Below are positions 1-9,829 of a DNA stretch of 64,000 nucleotides, piece after piece. Under the pieces are notes generated by a model. It made no database searches, was not told where the DNA came from, and saw nothing but the letters and a program-made list of their open reading frames with translations. Location: positions 31,824,542 through 31,888,541 of the forward strand of contig CP154955.1 in NCBI GenBank assembly GCA_039621445.1, given 5' to 3'. The position numbers and the translations under genes are program-made. This DNA comes from Euglena gracilis (Eukaryota > Euglenida > Euglenophyceae > Euglenales). Position 1 is the first letter of the stretch. Every line of letters starts with the position of its first letter.

Positions 1-1190
1 TTGATGTTTCTTGGTGTGAGAAATGCCACTCTTGGCAAGCAACGGGATTACCAAAATAAAAATGTGGCTGGACCAACGCCTCTAATCCCAACCCAGTTGT
101 TGCTGCTGCAGCTAGCACCACAACCCAATTTTGGCACTCCCAAAAGCCGACCCTTGAACTTCACAATCCCTCACAGCATAAAAAAAATTCATTTGGCGCT
201 TTGCAAATGGCGACTTTCCGGTTGACCCTTAACGCAATCGTGAAGGTGCGAGAGGGGAAACAGTTGCAGGCCTTGGGTTGCAATGACCTTCTACAGTATC
301 ACATGCACTTCTCATATGTGTGATGTACCACTGTTCCAATGAAATCAACAAAAAAAGTGCTTCATCCGATGGTAAACCCCATAAAAAAAGCAGAAAATGA
401 GGAAATCAATGGGCAGTGCAAAAAAAATTAGGAACCGTGGTTCCAAAACTTCCCAACCATTGCCCCAATTATTCAAAGGCCAAACAGGAAATGTGACCTT
501 TGCAAACATTGGAAATGGGACCATGTCAAGATCATTTGCAATTCAAGGCTAGTCACTTTCCACTGCAAAACCCATTTGTTCGAAAACCCCCCATGACATG
601 AAGTAGAACACCAGTACCTTGACTACAGGATCGATCAAAAAATTGGGAACCCTGGTTCCTAAATTTCAAAGATGACCACCACCCTGCAAATAGGGGCTTG
701 CAAAACGGACAGGGGGAACAAAAAGGTATGTGCTGCCAAAAAAAAAACATTCTGCATTTTGGACCAGTGTGGCAACTTGGCCTTCACCTGTTGACACCCA
801 CGAAGAGAATGAAGACACACATCAACTTTGACGCCCGCCCCTGCAACTTTGGCTCGTTGACCCCAACCTGTCTGAGGCCCCGACGAATTTCAAAAAAGGG
901 GGGTTCAGACATCCAAAAAGTCTTTTGGAAAAAAGTTCAGGGGGGGAAGGAAAGTGTGTTTTACCCCCCCCCTCCACGAAAACTGACGTTGGGCAGCGTT
1001 GGGACCCGCACTCAAACCAGGGCCACAGTGGCACCACCGCAAAACCCATACACAGCGGGAACACCCAGCCAGCGCACAGCACCGGCCCTGGGTGAGCAGT
1101 GGAAAAACGTCGCGCAGAGCCGAGGCCCCACGCCGACGCCTCGAAAAAGTGGCCATTTTTTGGGAACCGCTGATTTTTGATCATGCCCTT
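1..1190. other. No gene recognised (left edge)
   Basis: No frame on either strand gives a protein I recognise, and the open frames are short and interrupted. The stretch is of mixed composition, with small A and C/G runs near 360-430 and 940-970. It could be intergenic or the inside of a long intron of a gene outside the window; the sequence does not decide. Confidence 0.5.
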
Positions 1191-1194
1191 TAGC

Positions 1195-1322
1195 GCCGCC
1201 CCCAGAAATGGGCCAAAGTTGGCTGGAAAAAATTTTTTCATAACTCGGGCTACCCGAAGAGTTGGGGAAAAGTTAAGCATGGTGGGACAGGGCATTCCAA
1301 GTGCTTCATTTTTGGTCCCTGG
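1195..1322 (+). repeat. Dispersed repeat, inverted copy at about 21397-21530
   Basis: About 125 bases match the reverse complement of 21397-21530. Shared words include the 'gaagcacttggaatgccc' block, the 'cttaacttttccccaactct' block and a final 'cccatttctgggggc' block, with scattered substitutions. It has no coding potential. The two copies lie 20 kb apart in opposite orientation, so this is an interspersed repeat rather than a tandem duplication. Confidence 0.75.
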
Positions 1323-1534
1323 ACATTTTCTTTGATTTTGCTTCAACGGTCCAAAAAAAACACACAAACTGGCCGCCGGAGCACGGGCCAGGCGTAAAAC
1401 GGCGAATGGGGGGTATAGATGGCCTCCAGGGAGACATTTCATCTGACCGACATTTCCGGAAATAATGTACGTTTTCTCGAGATATTTTCGAAAATCTCAC
1501 CCCAGCGAAGTGGCAGAAGTCGGAAGAGAGAGAG

Positions 1535-1690
1535 GGGTTGGCCAGTCCAACCCAGTTTGGACCCCTTCGCGGCTGAATAACTTGGGCCTGGCGGGAAGTT
1601 GGGGGTCAAACGGAGGTGATTCGAAAACTAGAAATCCAGTCGCTCGTGACTGAAAAAAAATCCGGGAACGGAGCTGGGAATCCGCCGGTT
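1535..1690 (+). repeat. Dispersed repeat, inverted copy at 4070-4210
   Basis: This stretch reappears as its reverse complement at 4070-4210. Shared parts are the 'gaaatccagtcgctcg' block followed by an A or T run, a 'ggcctggcggg' block and a 'ccaaactgggt' type block. The two copies form an inverted pair about 2.5 kb apart and contain no gene. Confidence 0.75.
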
Positions 1691-1744
1691 CCCAAGGTGG
1701 CCCCAAAACCGGGGGGGGGTTGACCCCCCCTTTTCCCCGGTGGT

Positions 1745-1957
1745 ACGCTTCGCTCCTAACCCATAATAAAGGGATAAGAGCTCAGCGACCCCCCCCAATA
1801 TAAGCAACCGGTTGCCTATATTCGGGTTTCTGAAAATCGGTTCCAGGGGTTGCCAATATTTGGGGGTTGCCCTCCTTTTCGTCACAAACCAGGGGTCACC
1901 CCCCCCTTTTAATACGGGGTCGCTGAGCCCTTATCTCTTTAGAGTGAGAGCGAAGTG
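1745..1957. mobile_element. Small MITE with C-rich inverted ends
   Basis: The left end 'cttcgctc...gataagagctcagcgacccc' is repeated as its reverse complement at 1917-1957, with small differences between the copies. The inverted ends are about 40 bp and enclose about 130 bp of non-coding sequence. No target duplication is clear. It fits the C-capped MITE type seen repeatedly in this window. Confidence 0.5.
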
Positions 1958-1971
1958 GCCCACCGACTTAG

Positions 1972-2108
1972 CCTGGAGGGTCCTGGAGGGTCGATCGACT
2001 CAGTCGGTCGACTTCTCGGTCCGACACAGTCGATCGACTCAGTCGATTGACTGTGGACAGTCGGTCGACCCTCCTGGAGGGTCGACCGACTAGTCGACCG
2101 ACTCTCCA
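1972..2108. repeat. Cluster of GTCGACCGACT-type palindromic words
   Basis: The words GTCGATCGACTCAG, GTCGGTCGACC and their complements alternate many times, so the stretch can fold on itself. A similar cluster lies at 5512-5645. Both clusters contain a TGGAGGGTCGACCGACTAG word, so they probably belong to one repeat family. Confidence 0.6.
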
Positions 2109-2206
2109 GTCTATTGCACTTGTGGGGCGCGGTGCAGAAAAATCTAAGCCCCCCCCTCCAAAATGCCACAAATGGTTCTTCGGACCTTTGTTTTTTTGAC
2201 TTTTCG

Positions 2207-2925
2207 AGGGCCCCGGCGTAATGAAATCCCCTGTGTTACCAAGACGTTTTAGCCAACAGTTCGAGGGCCCCAAAATAACAAAATCCACTGTGTTTCCAGC
2301 CTGTTAAGGGGCAAATCCCTTTTGTTACTCCACTTTTCGAGGGCCCCAATACAACAAATACCCGGGGTTACCAAGTCGTTTTGGGGGCAAATCCCTCCAG
2401 TTTTCGAGGGCCCCAATATAATAAAATCCCCTGTGTTACCAACCCGTTTCTGGGGGCAAATCCCTTTTGTTGCTCTTGCTGTTGCTTTTGCTGTTGGGCC
2501 CCAAAATAACAAAAATAACTGGTGTTACCAAGTCGTTTGGGGGCAAAATCCTTTTGTTGCACCGCAGTTTGAGGGCCCCAAAATGAAAAAATCCCCCGTG
2601 TTTCCAGCCCGTTTTGGGGGGCAAATCCCTTTTGTTGCTCCACAGTTCAGTTTGAGGAACCCAAAATAAAAAAATCCCCTATGTTACCAGGTCGTTTTGG
2701 GGGGGGGGGCAAATCCCTTTTGTTGCTCAACTCTTCGAGGGCCCCAAATTAACAAAAATCCCCTGTGTTTCCAACCCGTTTTGAGGGGCAAATCCCTTAT
2801 TGTTGCTCCACTGTCCGAGGGCCCTAAAATAACAAAATACCCGGTGTTACCAACTCGTTTTGCGGGGCAAATGCCTTTTGATGCTCCACTGCTCGAGGGG
2901 CCCAAAATAACAAAATCCTTATTTG
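2207..2925 (+). repeat. Degenerate tandem array, about 9 units of 70-85 bp
   Basis: The unit runs: TTCGAGGGCCCCAAAATAAC, AAAATCCCCTGTGTT, ACCAACCCGTTTT, GGGGCAAATCCCTTTTG, TTGCTCCAC. It recurs from about 2254 to 2925 with substitutions and small indels; one copy near 2475 carries an expanded CTTGCTGTTG run. Neighbouring units vary independently, so the array is old. Long open frames here are a by-product of the repeated unit and are not genes. Confidence 0.85.
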
Positions 2926-2929
2926 GCGA

Positions 2930-5500
2930 AGTGATTCTGGGGTGTAGTTTAGCATTAGTAACCCAAAATAAGCATTCCATTTTTTCCTTTCTTTGTATTT
3001 AAAAGCCAAAACCATCAAAAAAAATGAATTTTTTTTGACAGGGGAGGCGAGGTCGTGAGGTGGGCTGACCCTAGGGTTGACCCTAGTGTTGGCCCACGAC
3101 CCCAGGATGGGTCACCCTTGGCCCAGGACCTTGGGGGTGTCTGGGACGCGGGGGGGACGCAGGGGGGCTTGAAAGGCCATTTTTGGTGTCATAATCATCT
3201 GGCTCAGGGGGGGGGGGTTGTACAGGTTGGGGGAGTCCCCAAAAACCCTAACTGTGCTACCTTCCAGAATGGTAGCCAATCAAAAGGAAATCACTAAAAA
3301 TCCTAAAATTAGTCTAAGTGACCCTCTATCACCCTTTAAACCCCCAGCCGAAGGAGAGGGTTTATGAGTCAAGGAATTGCTCGTTGAAAATCCGACCCCC
3401 CCCCAAAATGACCCCGAAACCCCCTCAAATTGGCAATTTCGGCAAATTTGGTCAAAAATGGCATTTTCGATGATGGTCGGTCTCAGAAAATTGCTAAAAA
3501 ATCTGTTTTTGAGTGTTTTTGACTGGCCAGCAGAGAGGACCTGCCCGGGAGGCAGCAGACCACCCAAACGAACCCCAGACAGGACACGGTGCGCGGGTAT
3601 CAGTATGTAAAAGAATTACTGGTTCCCAATAAAACACCACCACCCGCCACCCACCCCAAGGCCGAGATTTGGTGACCCGGGTTAATTGAAGCTGCGGGAC
3701 CGTGAGTGTGTTTCCCCACAGCGCTGGAATTACATCAGAGTTGCTCATCTGGCCAGGGGGAGCAACTCAAGAGCAACTCAAGGGGTCCCTGACCACTCAC
3801 CACAAAAACTGGGCGAGAAGCAAAGTTAGCACCGGCGATAAACAGACAAGAAGCCTCAGTGCAAGAAAGGGGGTGGGGTAAGTCAAGGTTTGGTTGGTCT
3901 GCCCCGGGGGGGGGGGTTATATACAGGTGGGGGGGTCATGAGTGGGGGGGTCACTTAGCTCTTACCCCTTCATGGGTAAGAGCGAAGCTTATCACCGGCG
4001 AAACCCCCCCCTCGACCCCCCCCTCCCCCCCTCCCCGGGTCGGGGCCACCAGGAGAACGGACAGATTATCACCATGATCCCAGCTCGGTTCCAGTAATTT
4101 TTTTTCAGTCGCGAGCGACTGGATTTCTAGTTTCCAAATCACCTGGGTTTGACCCCCAACTCCCCGCCAGGCCCGAGTTATTCACGCGCGAAGGGTCCAA
4201 ACTGGGTAGGATCGGCCGGACGCGGGGGGGGGGGATGTGGGGGAGACGCCATTTTTGGGACGGTGAAATTAGGAATTTGCTGCGAGAAATTTTTAGCCAA
4301 ATTAGGATTCTACCACAACAAATTGGAATTAACCCAAAACCCACACAAAAAAAAAAAAAAAAAAAAAAAAAAAATAAAAAAAAAATAAAGGGGGGGAAAA
4401 ACCCACACCAAATTAGGAATCACCAACCTCAAATTTGCCTGAAATTAGGAATCAGCCTTCTAAATTTGGCTGTCTCGAGAACAAAATTTTGGTTCCAAAG
4501 TGGGACGCTTGGGGTAAGGTTGCCCGATTAATCGATCTTGAGGCTGTCGATCGATAATTGCCGATTAATTGGGGGGGCCCGATCGATTAATCGATTAATG
4601 CTCTCCTCAATCAAATTGCCAAAAATGTGTGATAAACTCCTAATTACATCCCAAAAGTTCTAAAAATAGTTACACGTGACGTTGTATGTTAGGTCACGCT
4701 GGTCACATGTGACCTGTCAAAACTGCCACATTCCCACCGCGACCCCCCCCTCCCCGCGACCTCACCCGCGACCCGTACACCCCCCAACGTCAAGGCACTT
4801 TTTATGAATCGGAAAAAGAGAGAGAAAAGGGGACTTTGGGGGGGGGGTTGGTTTCAGGTGCTCTCATTCCTGTCAAACTCCAACGCCAAAGTGGATGCTG
4901 GGGAGGTGCATTTTTCAAGCATGTGAATCAAAAAGTTCGGTTTTTGGCATTTTGGGTGGCTTTTGGGGTCTAACTTGCTTGGTTAGTTGATGGCCCATGG
5001 GAACAGTAAGGGGGGGGGGGCTGGTCCCCCCCCCCCGCTTACTGTTCCCATGGACCCAAAAGGGGGCCACAGGACAAGAATGGTAAGGGGGGACATGGTA
5101 TCCCATGTTTGTTGACTCTTTCTGCCCCTGTAAAGGAGGAGGTGGACAAGTGATTATTGAAAGAAACAGTGTTTGGCAAATGATCCATCTTCTGTGTTTG
5201 TTGCATGCCATTGTCAACGTCTTGAAGTCAAGCATGTGGACTTTTTCCATTGTGCAATGGGTGATTTGTTCCAGAGGCGATTATTTTCGATTAATTGCCC
5301 CTGCCGATTGAATGATTAATCAGGGGGTCTCGATCGATTAATCGATTAATCGATTAATCGAAGCAACCTTACTTGGGGGACGAGGGGGGGGGGACGCGGG
5401 GGGGACGCCCCCCTTGGAGCGACCCTGGCAACCGAATTCATGCACAATCCCGAATGACTGCACATGAAAAAATGGATTAAAAATTTGAGACGATGCCCTA
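2930..5500. other. Repeat-rich, no gene recognised
   Basis: The stretch holds homopolymer runs (A at 4330-4390; C or G runs at 3900-4030, 4740-4790 and 5010-5040), the inverted copy of 1535-1690 at 4070-4210, and ATCGATTAAT palindromic words at 4530-4600 and 5320-5360. The block at 5000-5050 is a short hairpin: GGGAACAGTAAG plus a G run faces a C run plus CTTACTGTTCCC. No protein-like frame was recognised. Confidence 0.5.
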
Positions 5501-5756
5501 CAAGACATTAGACTGGAGGGTCGACCGACTAGTCGATCGACCCTCCATGACACCCCCCCCTCCCCACACCGACCTCACCGACTGTCGACAGTCGATCGAC
5601 CCTGCTGCAGGGTCGCCGACTAAGTCGATCGACCCTCCACGACACTCCCCTCCAGGATGCCGTTTGGGGCCGAGCGAAGCTCACCACCGGGAAAAAAGGG
5701 GGGTTCCCCCCTCTCATTCCCCCCGCCGCTGGGTAGGTGATGAAAATTGCGGATTA

Positions 5757-5918
5757 CCATCCCCCCCATTATGTACCCCCAAGAGGAATGCACCAAGCCT
5801 GGCCATCCGCAGGCATGTCTGCCCCATTGTGAACCCCCCCCCTTGTGCACCTCCCCCCCATTATGTACACCCCCGTTTTGGCCTCCCGGGGGGGTACATA
5901 ATGGGGGGGGGGGTGTAT
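5757..5918. mobile_element. Poly-C capped MITE (ATTATGTAC subtype)
   Basis: The left end is CCCCCCCATTATGTACCCCC. The same word is repeated directly near 5850 and is inverted at the right end as GGGGGGGTACATAATGGGG. A GGCCTCCCGGGGGGG word lies just inside the right end. Several other C-capped MITEs in the window share this layout (word, second direct copy, GGCCTCCCGG, inverted word). Confidence 0.65.
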
Positions 5919-6172
5919 GTAGGTTTAGCCACCCGCTGTTGGACGGCCATGGCTCGTCCGCTAGCGAGGGGCCACGCCTGTGGTAATCCGACCGACAACG
6001 TTCGTCCACGTGCGCAGCCTCACGCGTCGATAGATCCCCGCGGTATGCCCTCTGCCCGTACGGGATCGATCAAGACTCACACGTCGGGACCTGCGTCTCG
6101 AACCCATGACCTCCCGCGTGTGAGCCCAGTGCCTTACCGAATAAGCTACTCGAGCGATACTCGGCTTGGTAC
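5917..6172 (-). mobile_element. tRNA-derived SINE, copy 1
   Basis: Read on the minus strand, 6165-6085 looks like a tRNA: an A-box-like TAGCTTATTCGGTAAGGC is followed about 35 bases later by a B-box-like GGGTTCGAGAC. A tRNA-unrelated body follows (CGTACGGGCAGAGGGCAT, then CTCGCTAGCGGACGAGCCA) and ends at AACCTACATAC. The body is shared with 6974-7205 on the other strand. RNA polymerase III promoter boxes plus an unrelated body are the definition of a tRNA-derived SINE. Another tRNA-like stretch may precede it around 6180-6290. The elements here are inferred to be mobilised by a LINE; LINE remains are present at 23-25 kb. Confidence 0.65.
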
Positions 6173-6724
6173 TACGCGCCGGCGACCTACCTCCGTAGGA
6201 TCTCCTATCTGCCGCACACACTGCCCTCCCAAGAGCCTTACTACACTAGCCCACCGCGTCACTATGGCCGTGGCCCGTGCAGCTCGGGTTATGCCTCACA
6301 CGGCCCTAGTTGGCTGAGTGCCTCTCACGAGCATTTCGTCACCAGGCTGCCGACCCCTGCAGCTCGGGTTTACTGTTGCCGGCGGTTTACGTGTTGTCGA
6401 CTTCAACGGCCGATAGGGATCTCGTTAGGAACCGCCAGGCTACTGTAGGGAAGCCCGTGAATTTGGGTAACGTTTTTAAGCCAAAATAGGGGTTCAATCA
6501 CGATTCCCGGTGCGGAAACGGGGAGCGCCTTCGGCGCCCCCCGTTTCCACACCAGGAATCGTGATTGAACCCCGATTTTTCTTATAGAAAAAGCAAAAAT
6601 TGACCTTTTTCCTTGTGAAATGGCCATTTTTTCAGGAAAAAGTTCTACATTTTTTTGATCATCGAAAAGCGACGTTTTCCTAGTTTATCCAGACCCTTCA
6701 TCCGAATGCTTTTGATGGCACGTG

Positions 6725-6872
6725 TGAAAGCCAGCACCCTTTACGGACTACGAAGCTGCAGAGATTAAAAAAAAAACCTTTTTTTCCAAAAAAACATTTC
6801 AAAAAAATTCCCCCCAAACCCTCCATGAGGTTTTTTTGTTTTTTTTAAAACCAAAAAAATTCTTAGGGGGTG
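6725..6872 (+). repeat. Direct copy of 24445-24565
   Basis: The two stretches share CCTTTACGGACT, CGAAGCTGCA, the A and T runs, CCAAACCCTCCATGAG and AATTCTTAGGGG, in the same order and orientation. They are non-coding. In both places C-rich material follows. Confidence 0.7.
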
Positions 6873-6973
6873 CTGCCAATTGGAATATTTCCCCCCTCCA
6901 CACATGCCCAAACGGGGGGGGGGGGCGATATTCCACCGGTTTTCCATTTCACCAAAAACACCCCCAAATGCTC

Positions 6974-7205
6974 ACACGCGGGAGGTCGTGGGTTCCCAGG
7001 TCCCGTCGTGTGAGTCCTGATCGATCCCGTACGGGCAGAGGGCATACTGCGGGGATCTATCGGCGCGTGAGGCTGCGCACGTGGACGAACGTTGTTGGTC
7101 GGATTACCACGGACGTGGCCCCTCGCTAGCGGACGAGCCACGGCAAGTAGTATGAGCTGCCCCGTGGCCGTCCAACAGCGGGTGGCAAACCTACATACAT
7201 GGTAG
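6974..7205 (+). mobile_element. tRNA-derived SINE, copy 2, 5'-truncated
   Basis: This plus-strand copy matches the SINE at 5917-6172 from CACACGCGGGAGGTC onward to AACCTACATAC, at roughly 90 per cent identity by eye. It lacks the A-box end, has GGTTCCCAGG where copy 1 has its B box, and has about 24 extra bases after GAGCCA. Loss of the 5' end is typical of target-primed reverse transcription. The two copies face each other about 800 bases apart. Confidence 0.65.
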
Positions 7206-7221
7206 CAGAGGAACCCGTCTA

Positions 7222-7999
7222 ATGCCACACGAACCGGGAAAGCAGAGCCTGACCCCACGGCGCCCGGGAGGCGGAGGCGGACGCGCCGAGTCTAGGGCGA
7301 CTGAATCTCCTACACCGTTCCAAAGCCTCAAGCCGATGCTAAGGAGGGCGCTCTATGTAAATGTTGCGAGCAACATTTACAACGCATTGGCTCCCGTTTT
7401 TGCCATCATCGTCCACTCATCTGTAAGCCAGTTCCCGCAATTCAATGGAGGCTAGGCGCGCCGCTCGGGGGGGTCCGGGACCCCCCCCCCCCGCGGCCGC
7501 TCTGTGCCTAGCATAGCCAAGAAAAAAATTTTGGTGAAAAAATCGCGATTTTTTGAGGCCCAAAAATGACCAAAAATGACCATTTTCGGACACAAAATGG
7601 CAAATTTGGGGGCCGCGCGCTCTGCGCGCGGCCAAAAAAAAAAGCACCTTTTTGGTCAAAAATGGCCCAAAAATGGCAAAAAATGACCACTTTTTGGACC
7701 CGAAAATCACCGATTTTAGGATGCGTTCCGCCCGCGCGGCCGCACTCGGACCCCCCTCCCCCCCCTCCCCCCCGCGCGGCCGCCCGCGTGGCCGCTCCCC
7801 CCCCCTCAGCCCCCCCCCCCCGCTGTGCCTGGCCTCCAATGCTTTGATGCGGCCCCTCGTTACGCATGAAAGGGCCAAAAAAGCACAGGAGGCCAAGGGT
7901 GGGTTGGCAAACAACGTTTTGCAGGCGGACGAATTGCTCACTGTTTTGAAGGCCGCAAAACCGTGCCAATTCAGCTATTTGCATTGCCTTTCTTGCTTA
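7222..7999 (+). pseudogene. Unrecognised ORF (X1) split by a 389-bp insertion
   Basis: The first part ends in the frame ...SSVSQFPQF at 7447. The second starts at 7842 and reads ALMRPLVTHERAKKAQEA, later VLQADELLTVLKAA. If the insertion 7448-7836 and one CAATG duplicate are removed, the two parts join in frame as QFPQF-NALMRPL. The joined order matches the ORF at 16507-16776, which reads QFPKF-TAFIAPM, then KALDKEATG and TEEELITVVAAVEE. Two diverged copies that conserve amino acids but not bases suggest a real protein family, which I do not recognise. Copy X1 has a stop soon after the match, and its true start is uncertain. Confidence 0.5.
7448..7836. mobile_element. 389-bp insertion with CAATG target duplication
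   Basis: CAATG occurs at 7443-7447 and again at 7837-7841. The inserted piece has imperfect inverted ends, GAGGCTAGGC on the left and GCCTGGCCTC on the right, with one mismatch in ten. The interior contains a GCGGCCGC-rich segment, runs of AAAATGACC, and poly-C tracts, and codes for nothing recognisable. It interrupts the X1 reading frame, which is restored on removal. It could be a non-autonomous transposon or an intron-like insertion that is spliced out. Confidence 0.65.
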
Positions 8000-8317
8000 T
8001 GACATGTTGAGGTTGGCCTCCTGTTCCAATTACATTGCCGAAATTTCAGAATTATTTTGGTCCACGATTCCTCGGTGAGCACCCGTGAATGATTCACTAG
8101 TGCGCAGAACCATTCACTACTGCCGTACTGTTCACTAGTGAATGGACCCCGATTCCTCACGTGGGGAAGCCCGTGAATGCTTAATGTTTTTAAAAAAACA
8201 TGTTTTCTTGTGCTTTTTTTCTGAAAAAAACATATTTTTTGTTCTTTTTAAAAAAAACAAAAAACCGTCAACCCTGGCTCAATTCCGCATGGTGTGCCAA
8301 GGGGGAGTGATTGAAGC

Positions 8318-8555
8318 TGCTTCCTGCCTTTCTGCTAAGTGTTTAAAGTGAAAACATTGGCTACCATTTTTTTTTATACAAAAGACAGATATTTCGCAAA
8401 ATGCATCTGAATTTCGCAAAATCCATCATTGCCAACCTCAATTTGACGAAAAATGTTGCAATTGTCTCGGGGGTAGGCAGTACAGTTGTGCTTTTCTGGG
8501 GACCCCCCCTCCCCCCTATAGCTTCCAACCCCCCTCGGACCCCCCATGTGCCTTG
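8318..8555 (+). repeat. Direct copy of 24647-24885
   Basis: About 240 bases recur in the same orientation at 24647-24885, from GCTGCTTCCTGCCTTTCTGC through TCATTGCCAACCTCAA to a C-run with TGTACAGCTTCCAACCCC. By eye they are over 90 per cent identical. The end ...CATTGCCAACCTCAATT could mark an exon-derived or transposon-derived unit; no family was recognised. Confidence 0.8.
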
Positions 8556-8559
8556 TCTC

Positions 8560-9160
8560 CATAGAATAATACAATATAATATCATATAAAACAATATAAT
8601 ACAATATAATATGATATAATATGATATAATGTAATATAATATAATCAAATATAATAACCTCCCCCCCCCTCTTTTTTGTCCCCCCCCCTTTATTGTCCCT
8701 GGGCCCCGGCCGACGGGGGGTTTTTTTGGCCCGGCCAATGAAATTCCTTTGGTACCCCTTTTTTGACCCCCCCCTTTATTGTCCGGTCGGGCCTCCCGGG
8801 GGCAGATCAGTGGGACAATAAAGGGGGGGGGGGTAATATATATAATATAATATAATATAATATAATATAATATAATATAATATAATATAATATAATACCC
8901 CTCCCCCCATAATTGACACCCCCGACACCCTCCAAACCCCCCAGGTAGTGTCAATTATGGGGGGGTGTCAATTATGGGGGGGGTCCGAACGGACAAGGCA
9001 AAATACAAGGGACTCCTGACAAACCCCGGCGGAAAAGACGCGAGCGGCTGAAAAAATTTTCGGTCGGGAGGGGGGGGGTGTCAAGAATGGGGGGGAGTCA
9101 ATTAGGGGGGGGGGTGGTATAATATAATATAATATATATAATATAATATAATATTATATC
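8560..9160. repeat. (TATAA)n microsatellite with two nested C-capped MITEs
   Basis: Pentanucleotide ATAAT/TATAA tracts lie at about 8565-8657, 8833-8898 and 9115-9155. One MITE sits between the first two (8658-8832: CCTTTATTGTCC ends, a GGCCTCCCGGGGG word inside). A second, CCCCCATAATTGACACC with inverted copies, follows at 8897-8983. The 29709-29856 copy shows the first MITE as a discrete unit in a different context, so its borders with the microsatellite are real. Confidence 0.75.
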
Positions 9161-9168
9161 GAGAACTG

Positions 9169-9280
9169 TGTCCCAGACACCGGTTCGGGCGTGAAACCTG
9201 TGCCTGGGACACCGGTTCGGGCGGTAGCCCGAACCGGTGTCCCAGGCACAAGTTTCACGCCCGAACCGGTGTCTGGGACA
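9169..9280. repeat. 112-bp near-perfect palindrome
   Basis: Arms of about 54 bases start with TGTCCCAGACACCGGTTCGG and meet around 9224, with only a couple of mismatches. Inside each arm CACCGGTTCGGGC is itself repeated. Related palindromes lie at 12640-12745 and 13145-13275, and half-palindromes at 9580-9665 and 11870-11990. Several are followed by the same GTTTGAAACCGTGTAT...GGCTCTGG flank. The family is probably a set of foldback elements. Confidence 0.85.
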
Positions 9281-9579
9281 TAGGTTTTGAAACCGTGTAT
9301 CGGGGGCTCTGGGTTCACGCCCGAACCGATGTCTGAGGACGCACGGTGTTGTGGTGCTTGTTTTTCATTTTTTTTTTATTTCACATGCATACCCCCCCAT
9401 TTGGCCAAATTAGGGGGTGGACAAATGGGGGTCATGTCAGATGGTAACTCGTTAAAAACAAAGTCAAGAAAGCGCGTTTTCTTTTTCATTTTTTTTGAAA
9501 AAACGTATTCATGGTCTTGGTTGGAAAATCTATCTTTCAATTTCGTTTCGCCCTGCTTGGGCGAAACGAGGATCTGATA

Positions 9580-9665
9580 CGAAAACTGTGTCCAGAACGC
9601 CGGTTCGGACCACGGAACTGTGTTCCAGAACGCCGGTTCGGGCGGCAGCCCGAACCGGCTCTGTG
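9580..9665. repeat. GAACCGG foldback family, copy 2
   Basis: Words AACTGTGTCCAGAACGCCGG and GAACGCCGGTTCGGGC face their complement GCCCGAACCGGC. The unit is closely related to 11870-11945, which is oriented the other way. A GGTCGGCCCGACC palindrome cluster follows directly (9680-9795) and the same neighbour is present at 11815-11850, so the two stretches are an inverted duplicate. Confidence 0.7.
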
Positions 9666-9679
9666 CGGATTTCCGGAGG

Positions 9680-9795
9680 TGGTCGCTGTGGAGGTCGGCC
9701 CGACCATGGTCGGGCCGACGATAGTCGGCCCGACCTGTGGAGGTGGTCGACCGACCTGTGGAGGTCGGGCCGACCAGGTCGGGCCGACCACCATT
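9680..9795. repeat. GGTCGGCCCGACC palindrome cluster
   Basis: GGTCGGCCCGACCATGGTCG and GGTCGGGCCGACC alternate with short spacers. The composition yields long open frames on both strands that are repeat translations and not genes. Confidence 0.7.
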
Positions 9796-9829
9796 TTTTT
9801 GCACTACCCCCCCCTTTTTTGCATTTTTA

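Noticed and set aside
822-1442. 206-codon open frame on the minus strand
   Set aside because: Composition follows C/G runs, it overlaps a dispersed repeat, and it has no recognisable domain.
2207-2925. CRISPR-like array
   Set aside because: Units are contiguous tandem copies without unique spacers, and the genome is eukaryotic.
4340-4400. Poly-A tail of a processed retrocopy
   Set aside because: The A run has no upstream spliced coding sequence and no target duplication that I can see.
6085-6165. Functional tRNA gene on the minus strand
   Set aside because: The A and B boxes are recognisable but the acceptor and T stems pair poorly, and the sequence continues into a repeated body; it is a SINE head.
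5493-6317. 274-codon open frame on the plus strand
   Set aside because: It runs through a palindrome cluster, a MITE and the antisense of a SINE, so it is a chance open frame.
8361-8954. 197-codon open frame with poly-(YYII) stretches
   Set aside because: The Tyr/Ile runs are translations of the (TATAA)n microsatellite.
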